Shown: piece by piece, positions 29,100 to 38,460 of the stretch
Layout: each line of letters starts with the position of its first letter
How positions within the stretch are numbered: the stretch's first letter is position 1
Program-made: the position numbers and the translations under genes
The notes under the pieces: generated by a model
The model's database searches: none
Told to the model about the DNA's origin: nothing
What the model saw: only the letters and a program-made list of their open reading frames with translations
Assembly (NCBI GenBank): GCA_020634235.1
Contig: JACKCB010000002.1
Span: 124,001-188,000 of the forward strand
Length of the DNA stretch: 64,000 nt
Source of the DNA: Ardenticatenaceae bacterium
GTDB taxonomy: Bacteria; Chloroflexota; Anaerolineae; Promineifilales; Promineifilaceae
Direction of reading: 5' to 3'

Positions 29100-30143
29100 A
29101 TGGACCTGAGCACCACCTATCTGGGACTTAAACTCAAGAACCCCATTGTTCCTTCATCTTCACCGTTGGCCCGCAGCCTGAGCACCCTACGACGCATGGA
29201 GGATGCCGGCGCCGCAGCCATCGTGCTGCATTCACTGTTCGAAGAACAAATCACCCTGGAAAGCCACGACCTGAACCACTATCTTACCCAGGGCATCGAA
29301 AGCTTCCCCGAGGCGCTCACCTACTTCCCAGAAGCAACCGAATACCAAACCGGGGCCAAAGGTTACCTGGACCACCTGCGCCAGGCCAAAGAAGCACTTG
29401 GCATTCCCGTCATCGCCAGCCTCAACGGCGTTTCCACTGGCGGCTGGATCCGCTATGCCCGGGACATTGAGGAAGCCGGTGCCGACGCCCTGGAACTGAA
29501 CGTCTACTACCTCCCCACCGACCCGTTCATGACCAGCACCACCGTAGAACAGATTTACCTGGACATCCTGCAAGATGTCAAAGCCACCATCTCCATTCCG
29601 GTCGCCATGAAGCTGAACCCCTACTTCAGCGCCATGGCCAACATGGCTTACCGGCTGTCAGAAACCGGGGCCGATGGCCTGGTGCTGTTCAATCGCTTCT
29701 ACCAGCCCGATCTGGACATTGAGAATCTGGAAGTAGTGCCTAACCTGAAGCTCAGCTCATCAAACGAGCTGCGCCTACCGCTGCGCTGGATAGCTATCCT
29801 TTACGGGCACATCCAATCAGACCTGGCCCTGACCACCGGCGTGCACACGGTGGAAGACGTAGTAAAGGGATTGATGGCCGGAGCCTCAGTCACAATGATG
29901 GCTTCCGAACTGCTGCGCAATGGCGTTGGCCGCATACGCGAGATTCTATTTGACCTGGAAGCATGGCTAATCCAGCACGAATACAACGCCGTATCCGAAC
30001 TGCGGGGCAGCCTCAGCCAGATTAACTGTGCCGAACCGGCCGCGTTTGAACGAGCCAACTACATGCGGGTGCTCAGCTCCTATGCTCCCGACTACATGTG
30101 GCGCATGGGCGCGCTAGGGGTCGTCCCGGACGACCGCCGGTAG
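29100..30143 (+). CDS. Dihydroorotate-dehydrogenase-like flavoprotein
   Basis: 347 aa TIM barrel. 'DLSTTYLGLKLKNPIVPSSSPL' start, 'NVYYLPTDP', 'PVAMKLNPYF', 'GADGLVLFNRFYQPD' and 'TTGVHTVEDVVKGLMAGASVTMMAS' follow the FMN-binding class 1 DHOD scheme, but it belongs to the 'dihydroorotate dehydrogenase-like' group often beside PFOR genes, and not to a pyrimidine operon. A role in pyrimidine synthesis is therefore doubtful; an FMN oxidoreductase linked to ferredoxin is more likely. AAGGAG precedes the ATG. Ends at a strong terminator. Confidence 0.88.
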   Translation: MDLSTTYLGLKLKNPIVPSSSPLARSLSTLRRMEDAGAAAIVLHSLFEEQITLESHDLNHYLTQGIESFPEALTYFPEATEYQTGAKGYLDHLRQAKEALGIPVIASLNGVSTGGWIRYARDIEEAGADALELNVYYLPTDPFMTSTTVEQIYLDILQDVKATISIPVAMKLNPYFSAMANMAYRLSETGADGLVLFNRFYQPDLDIENLEVVPNLKLSSSNELRLPLRWIAILYGHIQSDLALTTGVHTVEDVVKGLMAGASVTMMASELLRNGVGRIREILFDLEAWLIQHEYNAVSELRGSLSQINCAEPAAFERANYMRVLSSYAPDYMWRMGALGVVPDDRR

Positions 30144-30180
30144 ACTTACCGTTAAGGCTCTCGTTGAGAAGAGGAGAAGC

Positions 30181-30215
30181 AACCGCCCCCTCAGACAATG
30201 TCTGAGGGGGCGGTT
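30181..30215 (+). terminator. Strong intrinsic terminator after the nifJ/DHOD-like unit
   Basis: AACCGCCCCCTCAGAC and its exact complement, a 16-bp perfect stem with a 3-nt loop, 38 bp after the stop. It also stands between this unit and the convergent PKD gene, so it may stop transcription from both sides. Confidence 0.8.
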
Positions 30216-30335
30216 CTGTTACCTGATTCTGATAAGCGTCAGCTTGCTAACGCAGTCTAATGTTCCGCCGCACAACGATGGTTAGGCAATAGTTCATGCA
30301 GAAACACGCTCCTGGGCGGCGAGAGACGTCTGCCA

Positions 30336-32507
30336 CTAAGGCCGGGTAATTACCGGCAAGTAGATGTAGTAATCCGTCACAACAGTTGCCTGGACCGTAA
30401 TCTCGATCTCGGCCGTGTCACTGCCAAACTGGTTCGTCACCGTCAACATCACGGTGTAAGTCCCCGGTGCCGTGAAGGCATGGCTTGGCGACGGGTCGCT
30501 TGATGTCGCCCCATCACCAAAATCCCAGGCATAGGTCAGTGGGCCAGTCCCATTAGCCGTGCTAGAGAAGTTGACCACCTCACCCACCTGCACCGGCTGG
30601 CCGTTGTTGCTGGCCTCAATGGTACCTGCTGTGGCCGTCATGTAGATGGTCACCGTGTCGGTGAATGTGCTGCTGCCCCAGTTGTTGGAGGCCGTAAGCG
30701 TCACCACAAAGTCACCATGCTCCAGGTACACATGGCTGGGATCGTTCCCATCCTCAACCCGCGACCCGTCGCCGAAGTCCCAGCTGTAATCAATGGGCAG
30801 CGTGCCCGTGCTTGTATTGGTAAACTGCACCGGCTCGCCCACAAACTTGGGCGCATCATGGGTGAAGCCAGCCACCGCCGCCACCCCTTCCGAACCAAAG
30901 GGGTGGAACATCGGGCCGGTGAAGCAGGGGTAGGTCTCCGGATTCGGTTCACCAGTGATGGTCCAGCAGTAATAGTTGCCGGGGGTTACATCGGTCAGCA
31001 TCTGCGGCACGTACCACATGACAATGTTCGCGCTCTCAATGTTCTCGCCGTTTACAAACTGATCCGGCCCTTGGACATGGTTATCGTTACAGCACGCCCC
31101 GATCACACCCAGGTCGGTATCGCCCTCCTCTGGATGATGCAGCGTGGGGTAGACAAACGGGCTGGCACCGCGGCTAAGCGGGAACTGGCCAATGTCTTGC
31201 TCAATGTTGTAGCCCGTGCCGTTGTCATCGTACACTCGCCAACTGTAATTCTCAGCGGTCAGGTGATGGGGACCATGGCCAACTTCCGTGTAGGGCACGC
31301 GGTAGGTTTCGGTGGTCACCGGCACCCAGGCCGAGCCGTCATAGAGGTCAAAGTTGTCGTTTAGATCGCCATCCACCGCGATGTCAATGCGGGTAACCGG
31401 CCGGTACATGGAATTGGTACCACAGCCCTTGCCATAAGCACCACTTACCACCCGGAAACGGCCATCGGTGAAGAACTGGATGTGCTGCTCATAACGATAA
31501 TTGCAGGAATTGCCCCAACTGCTCATCCGGAAGTCCTGCACCACCTCAAAGCCAATAATGGTCAGGCCATCGTACAGGTCATTGATTTGCGTTTCACCGT
31601 AAGGGTAAATGGGGAAGCCGCCACCGCCGCCACCGCAGCCGGTGGAGTCACGGTACCCGCTGCTGCCATAGTCAGCGTGCCATTCCACGTTCTTGACACT
31701 GGTCAGCACTTCCATGCCGTTGTAGGTAACATTGTAGACTCGCAAGCCATCGGTGCCGGTGGTCTCGTAGTCCATCGCCCAGCCGTCGCGGTTCACGCTG
31801 CCCGGAACAGGACAGCCTTCGGGCACAAAGGGCACGGCCGCCCCAGGCGTATTCGGCACAGAAGGCGTCCAGTTGATGCCCGCCAGGCGGTCATCGGTCA
31901 GGTCTACCACAGCCCACAAGGTACGGTCCCCTAGCTCAAAAGAGGGCGCGGCACACAAGTGATCGCCGGCGCAAGAGGAGTCTACCAGGTCGCCAGGGAC
32001 CGGGGACATGGTGCCATTGGTTGGCCGGTAACCCAGCGCCTCGATGACTTCTGGCGCATTCAGGGCAATGTCCATCGCCCGGTCAGCCAGCCGCTTGTTG
32101 ATGCCCGGATGCATACCCACCAGGTACAGTACATCCAGCACCTCGTTGGTGTCCAGGTTCACAATGGCCGTCACGGCCGCATTTTCGTCGTAGTTGTAGA
32201 TCTCTACCTGGCGGCAGTCGGCGCTGGCGCAGGCGGCGCTGGCGGCGGTGTACTGGTCGGCCAGAATCTGGCGCACGCCAAACACTTCGGAACGATGCCC
32301 GGCCGTGTAAGCCTGCACCCGATAATCATCCAGGGCCAATTCCTGGGCCTGGGCCTGTTCTGGCGTCATTGTACTGGACAGCGGAATTGCCGCAGATTTC
32401 CCGCGGGCAACCCCTGTGGGCTGGAACAAACTAACGGATAAGAGCAGGACTGGGATGACCAGAACCACGGTCAGAACTAGCAAGCGAACCAAAGAGCGTT
32501 TTGACAT
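30336..32507 (-). CDS. Secreted two-PKD-domain protein with a copper-amine-oxidase-like region
   Basis: 723 aa. Signal/anchor helix at 8-30. The middle (about 190-520) resembles copper amine oxidases: 'DGLRVYNVTYNGMEVLTSVKNVEWHADYG', then 'SCNYRYEQHIQFFTDGRFRV', where the Asn-Tyr could be the topaquinone site, then 'GHGPHHLTAENYSW' and 'ANIVMWYVPQM'. The match is by eye and divergent; activity is unproven. Two PKD domains follow (about 548-628 and 632-710; 'YSWDFGDG', 'YAWDFGDG'). The chain ends 'IYLPVITRP', a tail common on Chloroflexota secreted proteins. It nearly lacks the iterated palindrome. Alone on its strand. Confidence 0.82.
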   Translation of the reverse strand: MSKRSLVRLLVLTVVLVIPVLLLSVSLFQPTGVARGKSAAIPLSSTMTPEQAQAQELALDDYRVQAYTAGHRSEVFGVRQILADQYTAASAACASADCRQVEIYNYDENAAVTAIVNLDTNEVLDVLYLVGMHPGINKRLADRAMDIALNAPEVIEALGYRPTNGTMSPVPGDLVDSSCAGDHLCAAPSFELGDRTLWAVVDLTDDRLAGINWTPSVPNTPGAAVPFVPEGCPVPGSVNRDGWAMDYETTGTDGLRVYNVTYNGMEVLTSVKNVEWHADYGSSGYRDSTGCGGGGGGFPIYPYGETQINDLYDGLTIIGFEVVQDFRMSSWGNSCNYRYEQHIQFFTDGRFRVVSGAYGKGCGTNSMYRPVTRIDIAVDGDLNDNFDLYDGSAWVPVTTETYRVPYTEVGHGPHHLTAENYSWRVYDDNGTGYNIEQDIGQFPLSRGASPFVYPTLHHPEEGDTDLGVIGACCNDNHVQGPDQFVNGENIESANIVMWYVPQMLTDVTPGNYYCWTITGEPNPETYPCFTGPMFHPFGSEGVAAVAGFTHDAPKFVGEPVQFTNTSTGTLPIDYSWDFGDGSRVEDGNDPSHVYLEHGDFVVTLTASNNWGSSTFTDTVTIYMTATAGTIEASNNGQPVQVGEVVNFSSTANGTGPLTYAWDFGDGATSSDPSPSHAFTAPGTYTVMLTVTNQFGSDTAEIEITVQATVVTDYYIYLPVITRP

Positions 32508-33100
32508 AATACCACCTTTCTCCTAGAAAATAGGGCGACACCCGCAAACAGGGCCACCTCCAACAGCCTGCACCCGGCGCACAAACACCTCGGCGCGCGT
32601 CCGAACTCGGTGAAAAACTTTACCTCAATTGTACGAAGTTAGCGTCATGGATGGGCGGACTTACCATTCACTGAAGGTTACCTTGGACGGCAGCAACAAG
32701 CAAGCCAGTGAGCGATTGCCATATTCAGGCCAGAATAGACGGACATCTAATTCTATACCGATGTCACTGTTGTGCACAAGTTTCCGCGGAAGACGAAACC
32801 ACCGGCAGGGCCACCATGCCAGTGCCCCGCTCTGCGCGCCGCCAGCACTGCATTGACCCAATCTTGACGCCTGGCAGAGGTATAGAGCCAGGACAACCGG
32901 CGTAAAAGGCCGAACCAGCCCCCGGCCGGGGACGGCACCCCGCCTCCCAGACTTTCAACGAATCCTCATTTTTGGCCCATATACAGCGCCAACATAGACC
33001 CGCATTTTACAACTCGATAACACACTCCACGCCAAAAGCGCTAAAATGGGACAGAAACGTGTTTCGTCGAAGTGTAATCCACCTTGCCGCGGAGAAAACC
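32508..33100. other. 593-bp intergenic region
   Basis: Divergent control region between the PKD gene (minus) and the GT39 gene (plus). Short frames here lack ribosome sites and resemble nothing. It holds one CCCCGGCCGGGG copy near 32921. No clear hairpin, RNA or promoter was recognised. Confidence 0.5.
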
Positions 33101-35251
33101 ATGCCACCTGCTTCAACCAATTCCGCCACCAGCATCACCTGGCCCACCAAGCGCAGCCGGGTAATCAGTCGCCCCGGCCGGGGCTGGTTGCCCTGGCTGG
33201 GACTAGGGATCATCCTCCTGCTAGCCCTGTTCTTGCGCTTCTACCAGTTGGGTCAGGCCGGCTACAACCAATACTACGCCGCCACCGTGCAAAGCATGCT
33301 CACCTCGGCTCACAACTTCTTTTACGCCGCTTACGAGCCAGGCGGTTCCGTGTCGGTGGACAAGCCGCCGCTGGGCTTTTGGCTGCAAGCTGCCTCCGCA
33401 GCCATCTTCGGCATCAACGGCTTTGCCCTGGCCCTGCCACAAGTCCTGGCCGGCCTGCTGGCCATCCCCTTGCTCTATCACCTGGTGCAGCGCCAATTTG
33501 GCGTGTGGGCCGGGCTGTTGGCCGCCCTAACCCTGGCCATCACCCCGGTCACCGTCTCCACGGAGCGCAACAACACCATCGACGGCACCCTGGTATTGCT
33601 GCTGCTGCTGGCGGCCTGGGCCTTCATTCGCGCCACCGAATCCGGCCGGGTGCGTTTTCTCTGGCTGGGCGCGGTTCTCGTCGGCCTGGGCTTCAACGTC
33701 AAAATGCTGCAAGCCTTCTTGCCCCTACCCGCCTTCTATGCCCTTTACCTGGTTGGGGCTCCCCAGCGCTGGTGGCGTAAACTGCTGCACCTGGCCGCCG
33801 CCGGCCTGCTGCTGCTGGTCGTCTCGCTTTCCTGGGCGGTGGCTGTGGACCTGACCCCGCCGGAGAACCGGCCCTACGTAGGCAGCAGCAGCGACAATTC
33901 GGTGATGGAGTTGATCTTGGGGCACAACGGGCTGGCGCGTCTGCTGCCGGGCGGGCGGCAGTTGGCCACAAGGCTCTTTGGCGATGATTCGCCAGACGCT
34001 GCCCCGGCCGGGAACCAGGCCAACACCCCCAACACCCCCGCCAACCCGCCCGGCGCGGCCCCAAACGCCGGGAACGCCCCAGGCGGCATCAACCAGGAGA
34101 TTGGCGACCCTGGCCCACTGCGCCTGTTCACGGAACCACTGGTGACGGAGGCGGGCTGGCTGCTGCCGTTGGCCCTGTTTAGCCTGCTGTTGGTCTTAGT
34201 CACGGTGCGCTGGCAGTGGCCCCCGGCCGGGAAGCATCTGGCGGCATTCCTGTGGGGCGGCTGGCTGCTAACCGAACTCCTCTTCTTCAGCGTGGCCAGC
34301 CTCTATCACGCCTACTACCTCATCATGTTGGGGCCGCCCCTGGCCGCCCTGGTGGGGATGGGCGGTTGGGCCTTGTGGCAGCAGTACCGTCAGCGCCCCT
34401 GGTTAGGCTGGCTGTTGGCCGGCACTGCCAGCCTGCTGACGCTGGGCACCCAATGGCTAACCCTGCGCGCCTATCCGGACCAGGCGGCCTGGCTGCTGCC
34501 GCTGAGCCTGCTGCTGGCGCTGGTGGGGCTGGGTGGCCTGCTGCTGCTAACATTGGCCCATCGCCCGGCCGGGGGGCTGCCCAAGATCGCCCTGGCCATC
34601 GCCCTGGCGGCCACCCTGGCCGCGCCGGCCGCCTGGGCCTTCAGCACCACCCTGAACAGCACGCCCAACGTAAATCTCCCCCGCTCCGGGCCGGCAACAG
34701 GCAGCACGCCCGGCGCCGTGCCCAACGCACCCGGCGCCCCGGCCGGGAACCAGCCGGCCCAAACCGGCAGCCTCAACCAGCAGCAGCAAGCCCTGCTCAA
34801 CTACCTGACCCCGCGCACCAGCGCCAACACCTATCTAATGGCAACGCTCAGCGCCATGCAAGCCTCACCTTTCATTCTGGCCACAGAACGACCCGTATTA
34901 ACCTTTGGCGGCTTCAATGGCGGGGATAACGTGGTAACGGTGGATCGGCTGGCGACCATGGTCGCGTCTGGCGAGCTTTCTTATGTGTGGGATACCGGCT
35001 TGCAGCAAAGCAAGCCGCAAATTTACCGCTGGGTCCAAACAAACTGCACACCGGTCGTGGTACCGGGTATGCCGGCCGCACCGCAAACCCCCAACCAGCC
35101 CGGCCAACCCAACCAACCCGGCCAACCCAACCAACCCGGCCAACCCAACCAACCCGGCCAACCCAACCAACCCGGCCAGTTCCGGCCGCCCAATGGCCCA
35201 CCCGGAGAGGCCCCCGGGCAGCTCTATGCCTGCGGCCCGGCCGGGGGCTAG
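33101..35251 (+). CDS. GT39/ArnT-type membrane glycosyltransferase
   Basis: 716 aa from ATG 33101 (GGAG 6 nt upstream; the frame is open to 32972 but the extra 43 residues are not membrane-like). About ten membrane helices. Typical features are the first-loop acidic region after 'LFLRFYQLGQAGYNQYYAATVQSML' and 'SVDKPPLGFWLQ', as in PMT/ArnT and YkcB-like enzymes that transfer a sugar from a polyprenyl-phosphate donor on the outer face. The C-terminal domain ends in a repeated PNQPGQ tail. A surface glycolipid or glycoprotein acceptor is likely but not shown. The tract 'APAGNQANTPNTPANPPGAAPN' is a Pro/Asn-rich loop. Confidence 0.88.
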   Translation: MPPASTNSATSITWPTKRSRVISRPGRGWLPWLGLGIILLLALFLRFYQLGQAGYNQYYAATVQSMLTSAHNFFYAAYEPGGSVSVDKPPLGFWLQAASAAIFGINGFALALPQVLAGLLAIPLLYHLVQRQFGVWAGLLAALTLAITPVTVSTERNNTIDGTLVLLLLLAAWAFIRATESGRVRFLWLGAVLVGLGFNVKMLQAFLPLPAFYALYLVGAPQRWWRKLLHLAAAGLLLLVVSLSWAVAVDLTPPENRPYVGSSSDNSVMELILGHNGLARLLPGGRQLATRLFGDDSPDAAPAGNQANTPNTPANPPGAAPNAGNAPGGINQEIGDPGPLRLFTEPLVTEAGWLLPLALFSLLLVLVTVRWQWPPAGKHLAAFLWGGWLLTELLFFSVASLYHAYYLIMLGPPLAALVGMGGWALWQQYRQRPWLGWLLAGTASLLTLGTQWLTLRAYPDQAAWLLPLSLLLALVGLGGLLLLTLAHRPAGGLPKIALAIALAATLAAPAAWAFSTTLNSTPNVNLPRSGPATGSTPGAVPNAPGAPAGNQPAQTGSLNQQQQALLNYLTPRTSANTYLMATLSAMQASPFILATERPVLTFGGFNGGDNVVTVDRLATMVASGELSYVWDTGLQQSKPQIYRWVQTNCTPVVVPGMPAAPQTPNQPGQPNQPGQPNQPGQPNQPGQPNQPGQFRPPNGPPGEAPGQLYACGPAGG
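35090..35179 (+). repeat. Five 18-bp tandem repeats (PNQPGQ)
   Basis: Unit CCCAACCAACCCGGCCAA repeated five times, nearly exact, inside the 3' end of the GT39 gene. In-frame unit length lets copy number vary without a frameshift. Not a CRISPR: no spacers. Confidence 0.9.
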
Positions 35252-35313
35252 CCCTGCTGCCAATTCATCTACCACAAGCCGTCGAGGCTACGGCTCCCCG
35301 GCCGCGGCACTGG

Positions 35314-35694
35314 CTAGCGGCCCTCTGGCGCGGTCAACCTGATCTTCACCAGCCCGGCTTCCTCCACAGCGGTAAAGCGCTTCAAGCGGCAAACCTCATC
35401 TTCCGGCCAGGTAGGGCGGCCAGTGCGCACATCAAACGTGTAGCCATGGTCGGGGCACTTCACCTGGCCACGCACAAAGCGCCCTTTGCTCAAATCGGCC
35501 GCCGCATGGGGGCAGATGCTGCTGAAGGCCACCAGGCTGCCCCCGCTGCGGGTCAGCAGCACCACCTGGCCAGAAACCTTCACCCTGGTCAGGCTCTCAG
35601 CCGTGATCTCCCCGGCCGGGATACCGGTCTGGTAAAAGCCATCAGCGTCAGGGGGAGGGGTTCGTCGCAGTAGGGGCATCGCGTCACAACTCAT
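35314..35694 (-). CDS. Rieske [2Fe-2S] ferredoxin-like protein
   Basis: 126 aa from ATG 35694 (a shorter start at 35679 is equally possible). Cluster ligands CPH ('SSICPHAAADLS') and CPDHGY give the C-x-H / C-x2-H pair of a Rieske site; the fold 'GQVVLLTRSGGSLVAFS...GQVKCPDHGYTFDVRTGRPTW' is complete. Like the ferredoxin component of dioxygenase systems, but no oxygenase is nearby. No signal peptide, so cytoplasmic, unlike the two exported redoxins just upstream on the same strand. Function in this group unknown. Confidence 0.9.
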   Translation of the reverse strand: MSCDAMPLLRRTPPPDADGFYQTGIPAGEITAESLTRVKVSGQVVLLTRSGGSLVAFSSICPHAAADLSKGRFVRGQVKCPDHGYTFDVRTGRPTWPEDEVCRLKRFTAVEEAGLVKIRLTAPEGR

Positions 35695-35712
35695 GGCCAA
35701 ATTGGCCCACGC

Positions 35713-36312
35713 TTACGGCGGCGGCTCAGCCAGCAGCAGTTCAATGGCCGCCGTCGTCTCCGCGTAAGCACCTTCGCCAATACGTTTGTACCGGATATTA
35801 CCCCCCTTGTCCACCACAAACAGCGTTGGCCAATCCCACTGGCCGTAAGCCGCGGCAATCTGCCCCGTCCCATCCACCACCACCGGAACACCGATCTTGT
35901 TTTGGCGCACAAAGGCTTGCAGCGCATCCACATCGCGCTCATAGCGAAACTCCGGACGGTGCACGGCCACCACCGTCAGCCCATCCGCGCCATAATCCGC
36001 CTGCCACGCCTGCACGTGCGGCATCAGCCGCTGGCAGTTCACGCAGCCAAACGTCCAAAATACCACCAGCACCACCCGGCCGCGCAAATCGGCCATGGCC
36101 AGCGGCGGGCCATTCAGCCACACCTCACCCTGGTCAAAGCCGGCCGCGCGTCCCAGCACAGGCAGCGGCGCCACGGTTGGCGGCTGATCAGAAGTTGCCA
36201 TTGGCTGGCTGCCGCGAGCCGGCAGTCCTGCACAAGCCGCAAACAGCACCATCGCTGCCCCCAGCAAAATCACCCACCATCCTCGCCGCCCAGAACCCAC
36301 CTCACGGCTCAC
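35713..36312 (-). CDS. Thioredoxin-fold lipoprotein, CVNC site (first of two paralogues)
   Basis: 199 aa. Lipobox 'LFAAC' with Cys27; active site 'FWTFGCVNCQRL' with Cys90 and Cys93. The pattern 'VVAVHRPEFRYERDVDAL' and 'YGQWDWPTLFVVDKGGNIRYKRIGEGAY' places it in the redoxin family related to the DipZ C-terminal domain, which uses CxNC instead of CGPC. Extracytoplasmic thiol-disulfide exchange is likely. Its ATG overlaps the stop of the upstream paralogue by 4 bp (36309-36312), so translation is coupled. Confidence 0.9.
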   Translation of the reverse strand: MSREVGSGRRGWWVILLGAAMVLFAACAGLPARGSQPMATSDQPPTVAPLPVLGRAAGFDQGEVWLNGPPLAMADLRGRVVLVVFWTFGCVNCQRLMPHVQAWQADYGADGLTVVAVHRPEFRYERDVDALQAFVRQNKIGVPVVVDGTGQIAAAYGQWDWPTLFVVDKGGNIRYKRIGEGAYAETTAAIELLLAEPPP

Positions 36313-36965
36313 GTCTCAGGTTCCGGCTCGCCCATCAAATATGAAATCACCGCCGCCGTCTCATCATACGCCCCTTCGCCAATATGCTTGTAGCGAATGT
36401 GGCCATCTTTGTCCAACACATAGCGGGTAGGCCAGTAGCGCTGCTGGTAAGCTCGCCAGGTACGCCCATCGTTGTCAATGGCTACCGGATAAGCAATCCC
36501 ATTGCGCAGCAGCGCGTCGCGCACATTGTCCACATTCTCTTCATAGCCGAATTCCGGGTAATGAACACTGACGATGATGAAATCTTCGCCAGTGAAGGTA
36601 TCATGCCATTCGCGCATGTAGGGAATCATCCGCTGGCAGTTGATGCAGCCAAAGGTCCAGAACTCCACCAGCACCACCTTGCCCCGCAAATCGGCCAGGC
36701 GCAGCGGCTCGCTGTTCAGCCAGATTTCGTTGCTGAAGTCCGGGGCCAGGCCCATATCCGGCAGCGGCGGAAGGGGGGGGCCGGTCGGGCTTGGAGGCAG
36801 TACGGTCGCTGCTTCTTCCCCGGCCGGGGGCACGGCCAGGGTCGGGGTTGGGCTGTCAGCCGGTTCCGCCCCGGCCGGGGCGCCCAATGCCCCACAAGCC
36901 GCCAACAGCAGCGCCGCCACCAGCAGCAGCGTCACCAGCAACAAATATGGCCACAAATTACGCAT
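36309..36965 (-). CDS. Thioredoxin-fold lipoprotein, CINC site (second paralogue)
   Basis: 218 aa from ATG 36965, with GGAGGT 7 nt upstream. Lipobox 'LLAACG' (Cys24), then a Pro/Ala/Glu linker with two PAG sites made by the iterated palindrome. Active site 'FWTFGCINCQRM', then 'VSVHYPEFGYEENVDNV', 'YPVAIDNDGRTW' and 'YWPTRYVLDKDGHIRYKHIGEGAYDETA': the same DipZ-like family. The pair looks like a tandem duplication that has diverged, perhaps acting as a relay or on different clients. Confidence 0.9.
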   Translation of the reverse strand: MRNLWPYLLLVTLLLVAALLLAACGALGAPAGAEPADSPTPTLAVPPAGEEAATVLPPSPTGPPLPPLPDMGLAPDFSNEIWLNSEPLRLADLRGKVVLVEFWTFGCINCQRMIPYMREWHDTFTGEDFIIVSVHYPEFGYEENVDNVRDALLRNGIAYPVAIDNDGRTWRAYQQRYWPTRYVLDKDGHIRYKHIGEGAYDETAAVISYLMGEPEPET

Positions 36966-37166
36966 CGTCCAAACCTCCATTCCTGGCCCGGCAATCCAAC
37001 GCCGGCCCTACAGGCAGCAGTTGACCAACCGGCAAGTTGAGAAGCCAAACAGTAACCGCCGGCCGTTACGAAAGCCTTGGCCAATTGTTACGCAAATCTT
37101 ACCGGCGCCCGGCACCCCGGCCGGGTCCACTCGCCAAACAACCAACCCCGCCTATAATTACAGGCT

Positions 37167-38447
37167 ATGTCCTGGTTGCGCAAATTTCACACCCCGCTCA
37201 GTAGCAACGCCCTCATCAAGCTCAGCTCCGAGATTGTGGGCCGCATCGCCACCTTTGCGCTGGCGCTGTATATTGCTCGCGCGCTGGGCGAAACCACCTT
37301 TGGCCTCTTCAACTACGGGCTGGCCCTGGCCTTTGTGCTCAGCCAACTGGCCGACCTGGGCCTGCAGCTGCTAATGACGCGCGAAGTGGCCATCCACGGC
37401 CACCAGGCCCAGCGCGCCGTCGCCACCGCTTTCCGGGTGAAGCTCTGGCTTTCGCTGCTGGTTGTCCTGCTGCTGCTGTGGCTCACCGCCTCCCGGCCGG
37501 GGTCGGTTCGCCTCAGTTTCATCAGCCTCGGCCTGGCCCTGCTGGCCCAAACCTACCTGGAATTCGCCGTCTACATCTTTCGCGGCCAGCAGCGGCTGCT
37601 GGCCGAGGCCGCATTGCTCACCACTGCCCGCCTGCTGACCGCCCTGCTGGCCGGGCTGGTGGTGTGGCGCGGCGGCAGCTTGCCCGGTATCACCCTCAGC
37701 TACCTGGCTGCCACCCTGCTTATGGCCGGCTGGGCCGTCTGGCTCATCGGCCGCGAGGGTTGGCTGCGCGCCCCGGCCGGGGTCAGCCTCATCCGCCTGC
37801 CATTGGCCGGCCCCCTGGTGCGCCAGGCCCTGCCCCTGGGCATTGCCGTTTTCCTCTCCATCGGCTACACCCGGCTGGCCATCTTCATGCTCGAAAATCA
37901 GTTGGGCGAAAGCGCCGTGGCCAGCTACAGCGCCGCCCAGCGGCTGGTGGAACCTACCCAAATCATCCCTGCCGCGCTGCTGGCGGCCGTTTTCCCCGCC
38001 CTGTCAGGCGCGCTGCACCACGACCGGCCCCGCGCGCTGCGCCTGGGCATCCACAGCAGCCTGCTGCTGGCCCTGCTGGGCAGCGGGCTGGCCCTCAGCT
38101 TCTGGTTTGGCGCGCCCTGGATCATTTCCTTGCTCTACGGCAGCAGCTACGTCGCGGCCGTGCCGGTGCTGCAATACCTGGGGTTGTCCGTCTTGCCCGC
38201 TTATGTCAACTACAGCCTGACCCATATTCTCCTGGCCCGCGGCCAGCAAGCCCTGACCAGCCTGTTTGTAGCCCTCATGCTGCTGCTGCACTTCAGCATC
38301 AGTTGGCAGCTCATTCCCAGCCGCGGCCCGGCCGGGACAGCCATCTCGGTGACCCTGGCCGAACTGGTCCTGTTCGCCTGCTGTGCCCTCACCCTGCTGC
38401 TAACCCGGCCGGGGCAGCCCCAGCCATCCCCGGCGGCGCGCCCCTAG
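37167..38447 (+). CDS. Polysaccharide flippase, Wzx-like (MOP superfamily)
   Basis: 426 aa with about twelve membrane helices. Opens 'KLSSEIVGRIATFALALYIARALGETTFGLFNYGLALAFVLSQLADLGLQLLMTREVA', the standard start of RfbX/Wzx polysaccharide exporters. It should flip an undecaprenyl-linked oligosaccharide across the membrane. First gene of a three-gene surface polysaccharide unit; a CCCCGGCCGGG copy lies at about 37115 in its upstream region. Confidence 0.92.
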   Translation: MSWLRKFHTPLSSNALIKLSSEIVGRIATFALALYIARALGETTFGLFNYGLALAFVLSQLADLGLQLLMTREVAIHGHQAQRAVATAFRVKLWLSLLVVLLLLWLTASRPGSVRLSFISLGLALLAQTYLEFAVYIFRGQQRLLAEAALLTTARLLTALLAGLVVWRGGSLPGITLSYLAATLLMAGWAVWLIGREGWLRAPAGVSLIRLPLAGPLVRQALPLGIAVFLSIGYTRLAIFMLENQLGESAVASYSAAQRLVEPTQIIPAALLAAVFPALSGALHHDRPRALRLGIHSSLLLALLGSGLALSFWFGAPWIISLLYGSSYVAAVPVLQYLGLSVLPAYVNYSLTHILLARGQQALTSLFVALMLLLHFSISWQLIPSRGPAGTAISVTLAELVLFACCALTLLLTRPGQPQPSPAARP

Positions 38448-38460
38448 CCACCCACGACCG

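Noticed and set aside
35090..35179. Possible CRISPR array
   Set aside because: The 18-bp units are directly adjacent with no spacers and encode an in-frame PNQPGQ repeat.
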